Shown here one piece after another: positions 17,817 to 24,350 of a DNA stretch of 64,000 nt (the stretch's first letter is position 1; the number at the start of each line of letters is the position of its first letter). The DNA lies in contig DATFHF010000014.1 of NCBI GenBank assembly GCA_035248685.1, positions 22,231-86,230 on the forward strand, in the 5' to 3' direction. Source of the DNA: Jatrophihabitans_A sp035248685. GTDB taxonomy: Bacteria > Actinomycetota > Actinomycetes > Mycobacteriales > Jatrophihabitantaceae. The position numbers and the translations under genes are program-made. The notes beneath the pieces were generated by a model that saw nothing but the letters and a program-made list of their open reading frames with translations, was not told the DNA's origin and did not search any database.

Positions 17817-19019
17817 TCAGTGGCTGGCGATGCCCTCGGCGCGAGCCTGCTCGGCCACCGCCAGCCGGACCGCCGGCGCGACGCGCTCGTCGAACGGCGT
17901 CGGCACGATCCGGCCCGGCGCCAGTTCGTCGGCCACCACCGCTCCGATGGCGCTGGCCGCGGCGAACTTCATGCCCTCGGTGATCCGAGTCGCACCGGCG
18001 TCGAAGGCACCGGCGAAAACGCCTGGAAACGCAAGCACGTTGTTGATCTGGTTGGGCAGATCGCTGCGACCGGTGGCGACCACGGTGGCGTAGCGGTGCG
18101 CCACCGCCGGCTCGACCTCTGGGTTCGGGTTGGCCAGCGCGAAGATGATCGAGCCGGGGGCCATGCCAGCCACCGCCTCCTCCCCCACCACGCCGGCGCT
18201 CAGTCCGATAAAGACGTCGGCGCCGACCATCGCGGCCGCCAGCGAACCGGTCAGGCCGCGCCGGTTGGTGCCGGCCGCCAGTTCCTGTTTGATCGGGTTC
18301 AGATCGTTCCGGCTCGGGTGCAGGATGCCGCGGGAATCGGCCACCGCCAGATCTCCGACGCCGGCGGCCAACAGGATCCTGGCGCAGGCCACCCCGGCCG
18401 CGCCGGCACCGGAGATCACCACCCGCAGATCGGCCAGGTTCCGCCCGGTGACGGTAGCGGCGTTGCGCAGCGCGGCCAGTACCACGATCGCGGTGCCGTG
18501 CTGGTCGTCGTGGAAGACCGGGATGTCCAGCAGCTCACGCAGTCGCTGCTCGATCTCGAAGCACCGTGGCGCGGAGATGTCCTCCAGGTTGATGCCGCCG
18601 AAGGACGGGGCGATCCGCACGACGGTCTCGATGATCTGCTCGGTGTCGGTGGTGTCGAGCACGATCGGCACCGAGTTCAGGCCGGCGAACTCGGCGAACA
18701 GCGCGCTCTTGCCCTCCATCACCGGCAGCGCGGCCGCCGGGCCGATATTGCCCAGGCCGAGTACCGCGGTGCCATCGCTGACCACCGCAACCAGCCGGGA
18801 GCGCCAGGTGTAGTCGGCGGCCAGTTCCGGCTGGCGGGCGATGGCCGCCGACACCTCGGCCACCCCTGGTGTGTAGGCCAGCGACAGCGCGTCCCGGTCG
18901 GTCAGCGCCATCGTGCTGGCGACCGTCAACTTGCCGCCCTCATGTGCCTTGAACACCGGGCTGGACCGGTCAAACATCGGCTCTGTCACGCGTGCTCCAA
19001 CGATCGACGAACTGGCCAT
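17817..19019 (-). CDS. Malic enzyme (NAD(P)-dependent)
   Basis: A 400-residue cytosolic enzyme that oxidatively decarboxylates malate to pyruvate. Seen: LAYTPGVAEV (catalytic Tyr region), SRLVAVVSDGTAVLGLGNIG, IPVFHDDQHGTAIV (metal-binding Asp residues), and the nucleotide fold VVISGAGAAGVACARILL. It lacks the phosphotransacetylase-like tail of the long MaeB type. Cofactor preference cannot be decided from sequence. Gene order gives no pathway partner. Confidence 0.93.
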   Translation of the reverse strand: MASSSIVGARVTEPMFDRSSPVFKAHEGGKLTVASTMALTDRDALSLAYTPGVAEVSAAIARQPELAADYTWRSRLVAVVSDGTAVLGLGNIGPAAALPVMEGKSALFAEFAGLNSVPIVLDTTDTEQIIETVVRIAPSFGGINLEDISAPRCFEIEQRLRELLDIPVFHDDQHGTAIVVLAALRNAATVTGRNLADLRVVISGAGAAGVACARILLAAGVGDLAVADSRGILHPSRNDLNPIKQELAAGTNRRGLTGSLAAAMVGADVFIGLSAGVVGEEAVAGMAPGSIIFALANPNPEVEPAVAHRYATVVATGRSDLPNQINNVLAFPGVFAGAFDAGATRITEGMKFAAASAIGAVVADELAPGRIVPTPFDERVAPAVRLAVAEQARAEGIASH

Positions 19020-19082
19020 CGCGAGCGTAGCTATGCCGGTTAAGTGCGGGCACTTCTTCGCTGCCAGGTTCGTCCGGAGTGC

Positions 19083-19442
19083 TCAGAGTTCGGGTGCGGC
19101 CGCGGGCCGCCGGCCGCACCATCGGGACCACCGGCTACGGGCCAGGCCGGCGCCGCGGCACCACTGCCAGATTGCGACCGCCTGCACGTCGGCCGGGCCG
19201 TACTGGCGAGAGTCCGACCCGGCCCCGGGGTTGTCGCTGGACAGCAGCCAGCCATCGGCGGTTTCGGCCACCGCTCGCTTGAGCACCACCAGATCGGGAC
19301 GACTGCGGAACCTGGCCAGCACGATCAGGCCGGGACGCACCCGCGCCCCGTGCCGCACCAGCAGCCAGTCGCCGGGCAGCAACGTGGGGGTCATCGAGTT
19401 GCCGGCAACCCGTACCCGTTGCCAGCCGATCAGGGCCTGCAC
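19083..19442 (-). CDS. sodX: Nickel superoxide dismutase maturation protease (S26 family)
   Basis: A 119-residue signal-peptidase-like protease that cleaves the leader of the adjacent NiSOD precursor. Seen: VAGNSMTPTLLPGDWLLV with the catalytic Ser of box B and LVVLKRAVAE with the catalytic Lys of box D. There is no N-terminal membrane anchor, as expected for this cytosolic subgroup. GTG 19442 is the only usable start because a stop lies three codons upstream. It is divergent from sodN, 99 bases apart. Confidence 0.88.
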   Translation of the reverse strand: MQALIGWQRVRVAGNSMTPTLLPGDWLLVRHGARVRPGLIVLARFRSRPDLVVLKRAVAETADGWLLSSDNPGAGSDSRQYGPADVQAVAIWQWCRGAGLARSRWSRWCGRRPAAAPEL

Positions 19443-19541
19443 AGCCGATCATGCTGCCGCAACCGCGGACTCGGGCCGGGAGTAGGGTCGAAACCCAGTG
19501 CACCGTCCGTGGTAATTGTCTCGTCCAGACTGGAGGAAACC

Positions 19542-19940
19542 ATGCGCCTGATGCGTCGTCCGATCACCGCATCCGCTCACTGCGACCTGCCGTGCGGGGT
19601 CTACGACCCGGCCCAGGCTCGGATCGAGGCCGAATCGGTCAAGGCGATCCAGGAGAAGTATCAAGGCAACGAGGATCCGGCCTTCCGCACCCGGGCGATC
19701 CTGATCAAGGAGCAGCGAGCCGAACTCGTCAAGCACCACCTGTGGGTGCTCTGGACCGACTACTTCAAGCCGCCGCACTTCGAGAAGTACCCGCAGCTGC
19801 ACGAGCTGTTCAACAAGGCCACCAAGCAGGCCGGTGCCGCTGGCGGCAAGGGCTCGATGGATCCGGCGGACGGGCAGAAGCTGCTGGACCTGATCGCCGA
19901 GATCGACACCATCTTCTGGGAGACCAAGAAGGCCGCCTGA
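19542..19940 (+). CDS. sodN: Nickel-type superoxide dismutase precursor
   Basis: A 132-residue precursor. The mature N-terminus HCDLPCGVY (residues 13-21) is the nickel hook that binds Ni through His1, Cys2 and Cys6; residues 1-12 (MRLMRRPITASA) are the leader removed by SodX. The rest matches the four-helix bundle subunit, ending IDTIFWETKKAA. It converts superoxide to oxygen and peroxide in the cytosol as a homohexamer. GGAGGA lies about five bases before ATG. A 15-base piece of its 3' end recurs at 21647. Confidence 0.95.
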   Translation: MRLMRRPITASAHCDLPCGVYDPAQARIEAESVKAIQEKYQGNEDPAFRTRAILIKEQRAELVKHHLWVLWTDYFKPPHFEKYPQLHELFNKATKQAGAAGGKGSMDPADGQKLLDLIAEIDTIFWETKKAA

Positions 19941-19975
19941 CGGGCGGAGTGGTCGGTAAACGCTGGCTTACCTGC

Positions 19976-19999
19976 CTACGGCCATTCGACATTGCGCAT
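19976..19999 (-). CDS. Seven-codon micro-ORF MRNVEWP, copy A
   Basis: Minus strand: AGGAGGTGA (20006-20014), six bases, then ATG CGC AAT GTC GAA TGG CCG TAG. An in-frame TGA lies nine bases before the ATG, so it cannot be the tail of a longer ORF. It is nearly identical to copy B from the ribosome-binding site through the coding part. It lies about 110 bases downstream of the membrane GGDEF-like gene on the same strand. Function unknown; coding is inferred from the strong ribosome site and from the family pattern. Confidence 0.55.
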   Translation of the reverse strand: MRNVEWP

Positions 20000-20113
20000 G
20001 TGAACTCACCTCCTCGGGCTGGCTGCCGATGATCGTGATCAGCCATCTGCACCGCGAGACGCATGTGACGAAGGTTGCTCTGGAGTGGCTGCCGCGAGCC
20101 TCCGCCTAGGTGG

Positions 20114-21229
20114 TCAGATCTCCGGTCGGAGCGGGTCAGGCGCAGCTTCCCTGGCGACCAGCTCGGCTTCGCAGATCGCTAGCAGGTCGTCGAGCCGATA
20201 GCCATCGCGGGGCTTGCCGGCAGCCGCGACGTTGCCGACGATGCCCTTAGTACGCAGTGCAGTCCGCAATCTCGCGGCCAGCGCATCGGCGCTGAGGGCT
20301 GGGCAGTCCACCAGCAGCATGCCGAGGCCGTCCGTTCCGAGGTAGCCGATGGCGTCGCAGCCAGCTTGCATCCGAGCTACCGCGCTGACCGCGACCGGAT
20401 CCGCGGTGGTTATCCGGATGATGGATACGACGGGCAGCGCGGCAATTACCTCGGTCGCCGCGATCATCCAAGAGTCCTGCCCCATTGGGCGCACGAGAGC
20501 GTCGTCGGCCACAACTCGAAGACGAGTTCGGGTGATAGTGCGCTGAAGCCCGATCGCAGCCGGCAACGACAGCCACACCAGCATTCCAAGCCTGGCGTTG
20601 ACTACGAAGACGACGCCTACAGCTATGGCGAGGCAGCAGGCCTCCACTTGGTATGGACCCGGCTGCAACAGAGCCCGCGCTACCGACCGCTCGCCGGCAG
20701 CGAGCATCACGGCACCGACCGCGACCACGTGCGTGGCCGTGTAGAGCAGGGCCGCTACCGCAACCGCGGGCCACCAACCATCACCCGCTCCGGAATTGAT
20801 CACTGCGTGCGTGGCCGTCGCTGCCAGCACGGCTGCGGCGCTGCTGTAGACGTGTCGGTAGAGGTGCGCCCTACTGGCAACTTTTCGAGCGGGCCACTCG
20901 GCGACGGCACCCATTACAGCGACGATCCACGCCAGCGGAAGGGGAAGCATAACGGCCGCAGCGAAGCCCCATATCGCCAGCAAATTGCGGTATGTGATCG
21001 CTTCCGCGCCTTGGTGCAACGCGCGGCGCAGCCGCTCGACGCCACAGGTAAAGGCCGAATACGCAATACTCAGGGTGCCCAGCGCAAGGGTCAGCTCGAT
21101 ATCCGAACGGCTGACCGGGTGCCAGAACAGCGCCGGGGCGACAGCGGCCGACAAGTCCACCGCCAGGATCAGCGCGATCGCAACAGGCGGTAGCCGCCAG
21201 ACCGGCCACTTTGCCGCTGCTCGGAGCAC
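20114..21229 (-). CDS. Membrane protein with degenerate GGDEF-like C-terminal domain
   Basis: About 371 residues. The first about 225 hold seven or eight hydrophobic helices with ERLRRALHQGA and LLAIWGFAAAVMLPLPLAW, which resemble the membrane sensor half of a common actinobacterial diguanylate cyclase family. The last about 130 residues align loosely with a GGDEF fold, but the GGDEF position reads YLGTDGLGMLLV, so cyclase activity is unlikely; the rest (ADALAARLRTAL, LDDLLAICEAEL) follows the fold. It may sense a signal or bind nucleotide. GTG 21229 is chosen because AGAGGGG precedes it by nine bases; TTG 21238 is the alternative. Micro-ORF copies flank it on both sides. Confidence 0.7.
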   Translation of the reverse strand: MLRAAAKWPVWRLPPVAIALILAVDLSAAVAPALFWHPVSRSDIELTLALGTLSIAYSAFTCGVERLRRALHQGAEAITYRNLLAIWGFAAAVMLPLPLAWIVAVMGAVAEWPARKVASRAHLYRHVYSSAAAVLAATATHAVINSGAGDGWWPAVAVAALLYTATHVVAVGAVMLAAGERSVARALLQPGPYQVEACCLAIAVGVVFVVNARLGMLVWLSLPAAIGLQRTITRTRLRVVADDALVRPMGQDSWMIAATEVIAALPVVSIIRITTADPVAVSAVARMQAGCDAIGYLGTDGLGMLLVDCPALSADALAARLRTALRTKGIVGNVAAAGKPRDGYRLDDLLAICEAELVAREAAPDPLRPEI

Positions 21230-21284
21230 TGGTAGCAACCCCTCTACAGACTGCTACTGCTGGGACGACGGGAGGTGAGTTCAC

Positions 21285-21308
21285 ATGCGCAATACCGAAT
21301 GGCCGTAA
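21285..21308 (+). CDS. Seven-codon micro-ORF MRNTEWP, copy B
   Basis: GGAGGTGA (21271-21278), six bases, then ATG CGC AAT ACC GAA TGG CCG TAA. An in-frame TGA inside the ribosome-site region excludes a longer ORF. It is divergent from the membrane GGDEF-like gene, whose start is about 55 bases away. A strong hairpin 90 bases downstream could end its transcript. Confidence 0.55.
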   Translation: MRNTEWP

Positions 21309-21726
21309 GCCGGCCGAGATGCCTTGTCGTGTTAGTCACGAACTGTACATAGCGCGATGCTGGCTGTCACGCCCATCGGCAAGCGCAACTGCTTGGTGCT
21401 ACCCCGGCCGGTTTCAGGCTCGGCCGGGGTAGCGCCGGGAGCTGACCCTCATGTTGAGCGCACTCATTGTGGTAGCGGTGCCAAACATCGAAGGGAAGAC
21501 TTGACCGCTGCAATTCGGTCCGCAAGGAGTTCACGAAACCCCGCAGGCCATCGTCCTACACCGGTGCACATCAGTCGCTCGCCCAGCAAATACGGGGCTA
21601 GAGCGCTCTAGGATCGAAATACAGAGACCGCAGAATGCCGCCCGTACTGGGAGACCAAGAAACTGCCTAGCGTCCGAGCCACTTCGACTGCTTGCCACCG
21701 TCAGGCCGCGATCGGAGGTGACATGG
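21309..21726. other. Non-coding stretch between micro-ORF copies B and C
   Basis: About 420 bases with no credible long gene. It contains a 13-bp perfect hairpin (21398-21433), a segment AAGGAGTTCACG (near 21523) that shares GAGTTCAC with the leader of copies A and B and may be a decayed copy, and at 21647-21661 a 15-base perfect match to the 3' end of sodN (19916-19930). Confidence 0.45.
21398..21433 (+). terminator. 13-bp perfect hairpin downstream of micro-ORF copy B
   Basis: GCTACCCCGGCCG pairs perfectly with CGGCCGGGGTAGC around a ten-base loop. No T-run follows, which is common for actinobacterial terminators. Confidence 0.6.
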
Positions 21727-21750
21727 ATGCGTAATTACGAGTGGCCGTAG
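21727..21750 (+). CDS. Seven-codon micro-ORF MRNYEWP, copy C
   Basis: GGAGGTGA (21714-21721), five bases, then ATG CGT AAT TAC GAG TGG CCG TAG. The Arg, Glu and stop codons differ synonymously from copies A and B. The frame is open upstream, so a longer ORF is not excluded for this copy, but the ribosome site points to this ATG. An out-of-frame ATG lies at 21723. Confidence 0.5.
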   Translation: MRNYEWP

Positions 21751-21845
21751 GCCGCCACATCCCGGGAGGGCAGTACGAGGACGATCGCGTTATACATCTT
21801 TCTGCGGATGGCTACTACACGGACACGATCGGAGGTGACCCGAGA

Positions 21846-21869
21846 ATGCGTAATGCCGAGTGGCCGTAA
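21846..21869 (+). CDS. Seven-codon micro-ORF MRNAEWP, copy D
   Basis: GGAGGTGA (21831-21838), seven bases, then ATG CGT AAT GCC GAG TGG CCG TAA. Its frame is open back to 21735, where a GTG at 21741 would give a 42-residue protein ending in the same MRNAEWP; the strong internal ribosome site and the other copies favour the short form. It shares its leader and trailer with copy C. Confidence 0.5.
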   Translation: MRNAEWP

Positions 21870-21972
21870 GCCACCACATCGCGTCCATGATGGATCGGCA
21901 ACACCTCAGTGGTGTTAGTCGGGCCGGTCCCGGCCACCTCCGACCCAGCCCTGGCCGGTCGCGGCCGACTGT

Positions 21973-21978
21973 TATGTT
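21973..21978 (+). promoter_or_regulatory. -10 box of a leaderless promoter for the phosphatase-anti-sigma gene
   Basis: TATGTT, a six-base spacer, then GTG 21985, favouring that GTG over the one at 21982. Confidence 0.4.
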
Positions 21979-21984
21979 GCGGTG

Positions 21985-23058
21985 GTGCCGGAATCCCACC
22001 CCGCTGCCCGGCCGCTGCCGGCGCTGGTCGTCGTCCGGCACGGCGAGACCGAATGGAGCCGATCCGGCCGGCATACCGGACGCAGCGACCTGCCGCTAAC
22101 CGCGGCCGGCGAGCGGCAGGCGGTCGCCACCGGCGCGGTGCTGCACGCGTTGCTCGGCAATCGGGCGCCGGCGCTTGTGCTCAGTTCGCCGCGGCAGCGG
22201 GCCCGCCGTACCGCCGAGCTTTCCGGCTACCCAGCGGACGAGCTGACCGAAGACGCCGCCGAATGGGACTACGGCCAACTGGAGGGGCTTACCTCCGCCG
22301 AGATCGGCGAACGGTATCCGGACTGGTCGATCTGGACCGGCCCGGTGCCTGGTGGCGAGGATGCCGACGCGGTCAGCACGCGGATCGATCGGCTGCTTCA
22401 ACGGGTGGCCGAGGCGGGTGGGCCGGTGTTGATCTTCTCGCACGGGCATGCCAGCCGCTGCCTGGCGGCCCGCTGGTTGGGCGAGCCGGTGAGCAGCGGA
22501 CAGCACTACCGGCTGGATACCGGCGGCATCGGGGTCCTCGGCTTCGAGCACGACTGGCCGGTGATCCTGCAGTGGAACATCGATAGTGGGCCGAACGCCG
22601 ACGACCAAACTTCGACAGCCGGGGGGCAAGCCATGAGCGAGACGTTGATTGAAGATGCTGCCTCGACCGACGTCGTCGAGCTCACCGTGCCGGCCGACCC
22701 GGCCTATATCGCGGTGCTGCGGGCGGTCACCGCTTCGTTGTCTGCCCGGCGCGACTTCACCCTCGACGAGATCGATGACCTGCGGATCGCGGTGGACGAA
22801 GCCTGCGCGCTGCTGCTGCCGCACGCCCAGCCCGCCAGCCCGCTGTCGGCCGTCTTCGGCGGGACCGGCGACCAGCTCCAGGCGCAGGTCTCGATCGAGC
22901 TGACCGACCATATCGAGCTGACCGACCATGATGCGATGCTGGACGAGACCAGCTTCGCTTGGATGGTGCTCACCGCGCTGACCGACTCGGTGACCAGCGC
23001 TGCCGCCGATGGTCGGCTGGCCCTCACCTTCACCAAGGCCCGGGGCGCCCGCAATTGA
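21985..23058 (+). CDS. Histidine phosphatase fused in frame to an RsbW-like anti-sigma factor
   Basis: One uninterrupted frame of 357 residues. Residues about 10-205 are a histidine phosphatase of the phosphoglycerate-mutase superfamily: VVVRHGETEWSRSGRHTG with the phospho-His, and IFSHGHASRCLAARWLG with the second His. After a polar linker, residues 217-357 are an anti-sigma factor of the RsbW type with a helix carrying DIDDLRIAVDEACALLL-like N-box residues and SFAWMVLTALTD. In most genomes these are separate genes. No stop codon separates them here, and an internal ATG at 22633 preceded by GGGGGG could also yield the anti-sigma factor alone. The next gene is its likely sigma-factor partner. 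Confidence 0.8.
   Translation: MPESHPAARPLPALVVVRHGETEWSRSGRHTGRSDLPLTAAGERQAVATGAVLHALLGNRAPALVLSSPRQRARRTAELSGYPADELTEDAAEWDYGQLEGLTSAEIGERYPDWSIWTGPVPGGEDADAVSTRIDRLLQRVAEAGGPVLIFSHGHASRCLAARWLGEPVSSGQHYRLDTGGIGVLGFEHDWPVILQWNIDSGPNADDQTSTAGGQAMSETLIEDAASTDVVELTVPADPAYIAVLRAVTASLSARRDFTLDEIDDLRIAVDEACALLLPHAQPASPLSAVFGGTGDQLQAQVSIELTDHIELTDHDAMLDETSFAWMVLTALTDSVTSAAADGRLALTFTKARGARN
22633..23058 (+). CDS. rsbW: Anti-sigma factor (RsbW-like), possible separate product from an internal start
   Basis: Nested in the preceding frame. ATG 22633 (MSETLIEDAAS) has a G-rich ribosome site six bases upstream and matches the expected N-terminus of a stand-alone 141-residue anti-sigma factor. These GHKL-fold proteins bind SigF-type sigma factors and are released by an anti-anti-sigma partner. 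The ATP-lid glycine motifs are weak, as usual in actinobacterial forms. It overlaps the sigma-factor start by four bases (TTGA), so the two should be coupled. Confidence 0.6.
   Translation: MSETLIEDAASTDVVELTVPADPAYIAVLRAVTASLSARRDFTLDEIDDLRIAVDEACALLLPHAQPASPLSAVFGGTGDQLQAQVSIELTDHIELTDHDAMLDETSFAWMVLTALTDSVTSAAADGRLALTFTKARGARN
22894..22929 (+). repeat. Perfect 18-bp tandem duplication inside the anti-sigma factor
   Basis: ATCGAGCTGACCGACCAT occurs twice in a row (22894-22911 and 22912-22929), giving IELTDHIELTDH in the protein. It adds six residues in frame in the loop before SFAWMVLTAL. Confidence 0.9.
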
Positions 23059-23834
23059 CGGGCGAACGCAGCCGGCCGAGCCGGGATCGCACGCACCAAC
23101 TGTTCGCCGAGCTCACCACGTTGGAGCCCGGCAGCCCGCACCATCACGAGGTGCGGGCCGAACTGGTGCAGATCCACCTGCCGCTGGTGCGCTATCTAGC
23201 CCGGCGCTTCGCCGGCCGGGGTGAGCCGACCGACGACCTCGTCCAGATCGGAACCATCGGCCTGCTCCAGGCGATCGATCGGTTCGAGCCGGAGCGCGGC
23301 CTGGAATTCTCCACCTTCGCCACGCCGAACATCGCCGGCGAGATCAAGCGGCACTTTCGCGACCGCGGCTGGATGGTGCGGGTGCCCCGCCGGCTGCAGG
23401 AGCTTCAGGGCGAGCTGTCGACCGGAGTCAGCGAGCTGTCTCAGCGGCTGGGCCGTTCGCCGACGGTACGAGAGCTGGCCGCGCACCTCGGCCTGACCGA
23501 GGAACAGGTGATCGAGGGCACCGACTCGGCCCGGGCCTACTCCGCCGTCCCCATCGACGTGCCGAACAGCACCACCGGGCTAACCGTGGCGGACAGCCTG
23601 ATCGACTCCGACGACGCGATGGAACACGTCGAACTGCGACACACCCTGCGCCCGGTGCTGGCGCGGCTGGGCGAACGCGAGCGCATCGCGCTGGTGCTGC
23701 GCTTCGTGGAGAACAAGACCCAGAGCGAGATCGCCCAGGCGCTCGGGGTCTCGCAGGTGCATGTGTCCCGGCTGCTGTCGAAGACCCTGATGGAACTGCG
23801 ACAGAAGCTGCCGGACGTCCGGCTGCCGGACTGA
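23055..23834 (+). CDS. sigF: SigF/SigB-type RNA polymerase sigma factor
   Basis: A 259-residue alternative sigma factor of the B/F/G family. Seen: region 2 with YLARRFAGRGEPTDDLVQIG and FEPERGLEFSTFATPNIAGE, region 3 with LQELQGELSTGVSELSQRLG, and region 4 helix-turn-helix with KTQSEIAQALGVSQVHVSRL. TTG 23055 overlaps the stop of the anti-sigma gene (TTGA); no ATG or GTG fits in the following 100 bases. It probably directs a general-stress or developmental regulon held by the upstream anti-sigma factor. Confidence 0.9.
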   Translation: MTGERSRPSRDRTHQLFAELTTLEPGSPHHHEVRAELVQIHLPLVRYLARRFAGRGEPTDDLVQIGTIGLLQAIDRFEPERGLEFSTFATPNIAGEIKRHFRDRGWMVRVPRRLQELQGELSTGVSELSQRLGRSPTVRELAAHLGLTEEQVIEGTDSARAYSAVPIDVPNSTTGLTVADSLIDSDDAMEHVELRHTLRPVLARLGERERIALVLRFVENKTQSEIAQALGVSQVHVSRLLSKTLMELRQKLPDVRLPD

Positions 23835-23851
23835 AGGCTCCGCGGGACGGA

Positions 23852-24274
23852 TCAGAGCATCCGGTCCAACGCGGCCCGGGCGCTCGGCGTGAACAGCACC
23901 ACCAGCACCGCCACCGCGATCGCCAAGATCGGCACGCCCACCGCCGACCGGCCGGCCTGGATGCCGAGCGAATAGCCGACCGGCAAGGCCAGTAGCTGGA
24001 TCAGCACGATCGGCGAGCGCGAACTCGGCCGCAGTCCGAGCAGGCCACGCGCGCACAACCCGAGCACCAACGAGCCGAGCAGCGCGAATGCCGCGATGGC
24101 CAGCGCCGCCCACAGCCGGTTGCTGCTGTGCAGCACCGCCAGGGCGATGAGCACCACCGTCACGACCAGCAGCGCCACCGCCTCCGCCCCGACCAGGCCG
24201 GCGGCCAGCCGCACCGTGCCGGGGACGGTCGTCGGCTCGGCGGGTTCCGTCCCCTGGTCCGGCCGATCGTCCAC
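23852..24274 (-). CDS. Small integral membrane protein
   Basis: A 140-residue protein with four hydrophobic helices (near residues 25-48, 55-78, 87-106 and 112-132) and an acidic N-terminus (VDDRPDQGTEPAEP). No named family recognised. GTG 24274 is supported by a leaderless -10 box. It is divergent from the DAG-kinase-like gene and convergent with sigF. Confidence 0.75.
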   Translation of the reverse strand: MDDRPDQGTEPAEPTTVPGTVRLAAGLVGAEAVALLVVTVVLIALAVLHSSNRLWAALAIAAFALLGSLVLGLCARGLLGLRPSSRSPIVLIQLLALPVGYSLGIQAGRSAVGVPILAIAVAVLVVLFTPSARAALDRML

Positions 24275-24280
24275 CCCAGT

Positions 24281-24286
24281 AGCGTA
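24281..24286 (-). promoter_or_regulatory. -10 box, leaderless promoter of the small membrane protein gene
   Basis: Minus-strand TACGCT, six bases, then GTG 24274. Confidence 0.5.
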
Positions 24287-24338
24287 TGCGACCGGGCCCG
24301 GCCGGCCTCGTACCACCGGAACCGACGCTACCGACGAG

Positions 24339-24344
24339 TACAGT
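24339..24344 (+). promoter_or_regulatory. -10 box, leaderless promoter of the DAG kinase gene
   Basis: TACAGT, six bases, then GTG 24351. It lies 52 bases from the opposing -10 box, so the two divergent promoters sit face to back within one short region. Confidence 0.5.
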
Positions 24345-24350
24345 CGGCGC

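Noticed and set aside
19044..19541. Long upstream extension of the sodN frame
   Set aside because: It is antisense to sodX, and the 12-residue leader before HCDLPCGVY plus the GGAGGA site define the start at 19542.
20880..20900. AEWP inside the membrane GGDEF-like protein as a real copy of the micro-ORF peptide
   Set aside because: Only four residues match, it lies inside a larger conserved protein, and there is no MRN or ribosome site. Treated as chance.
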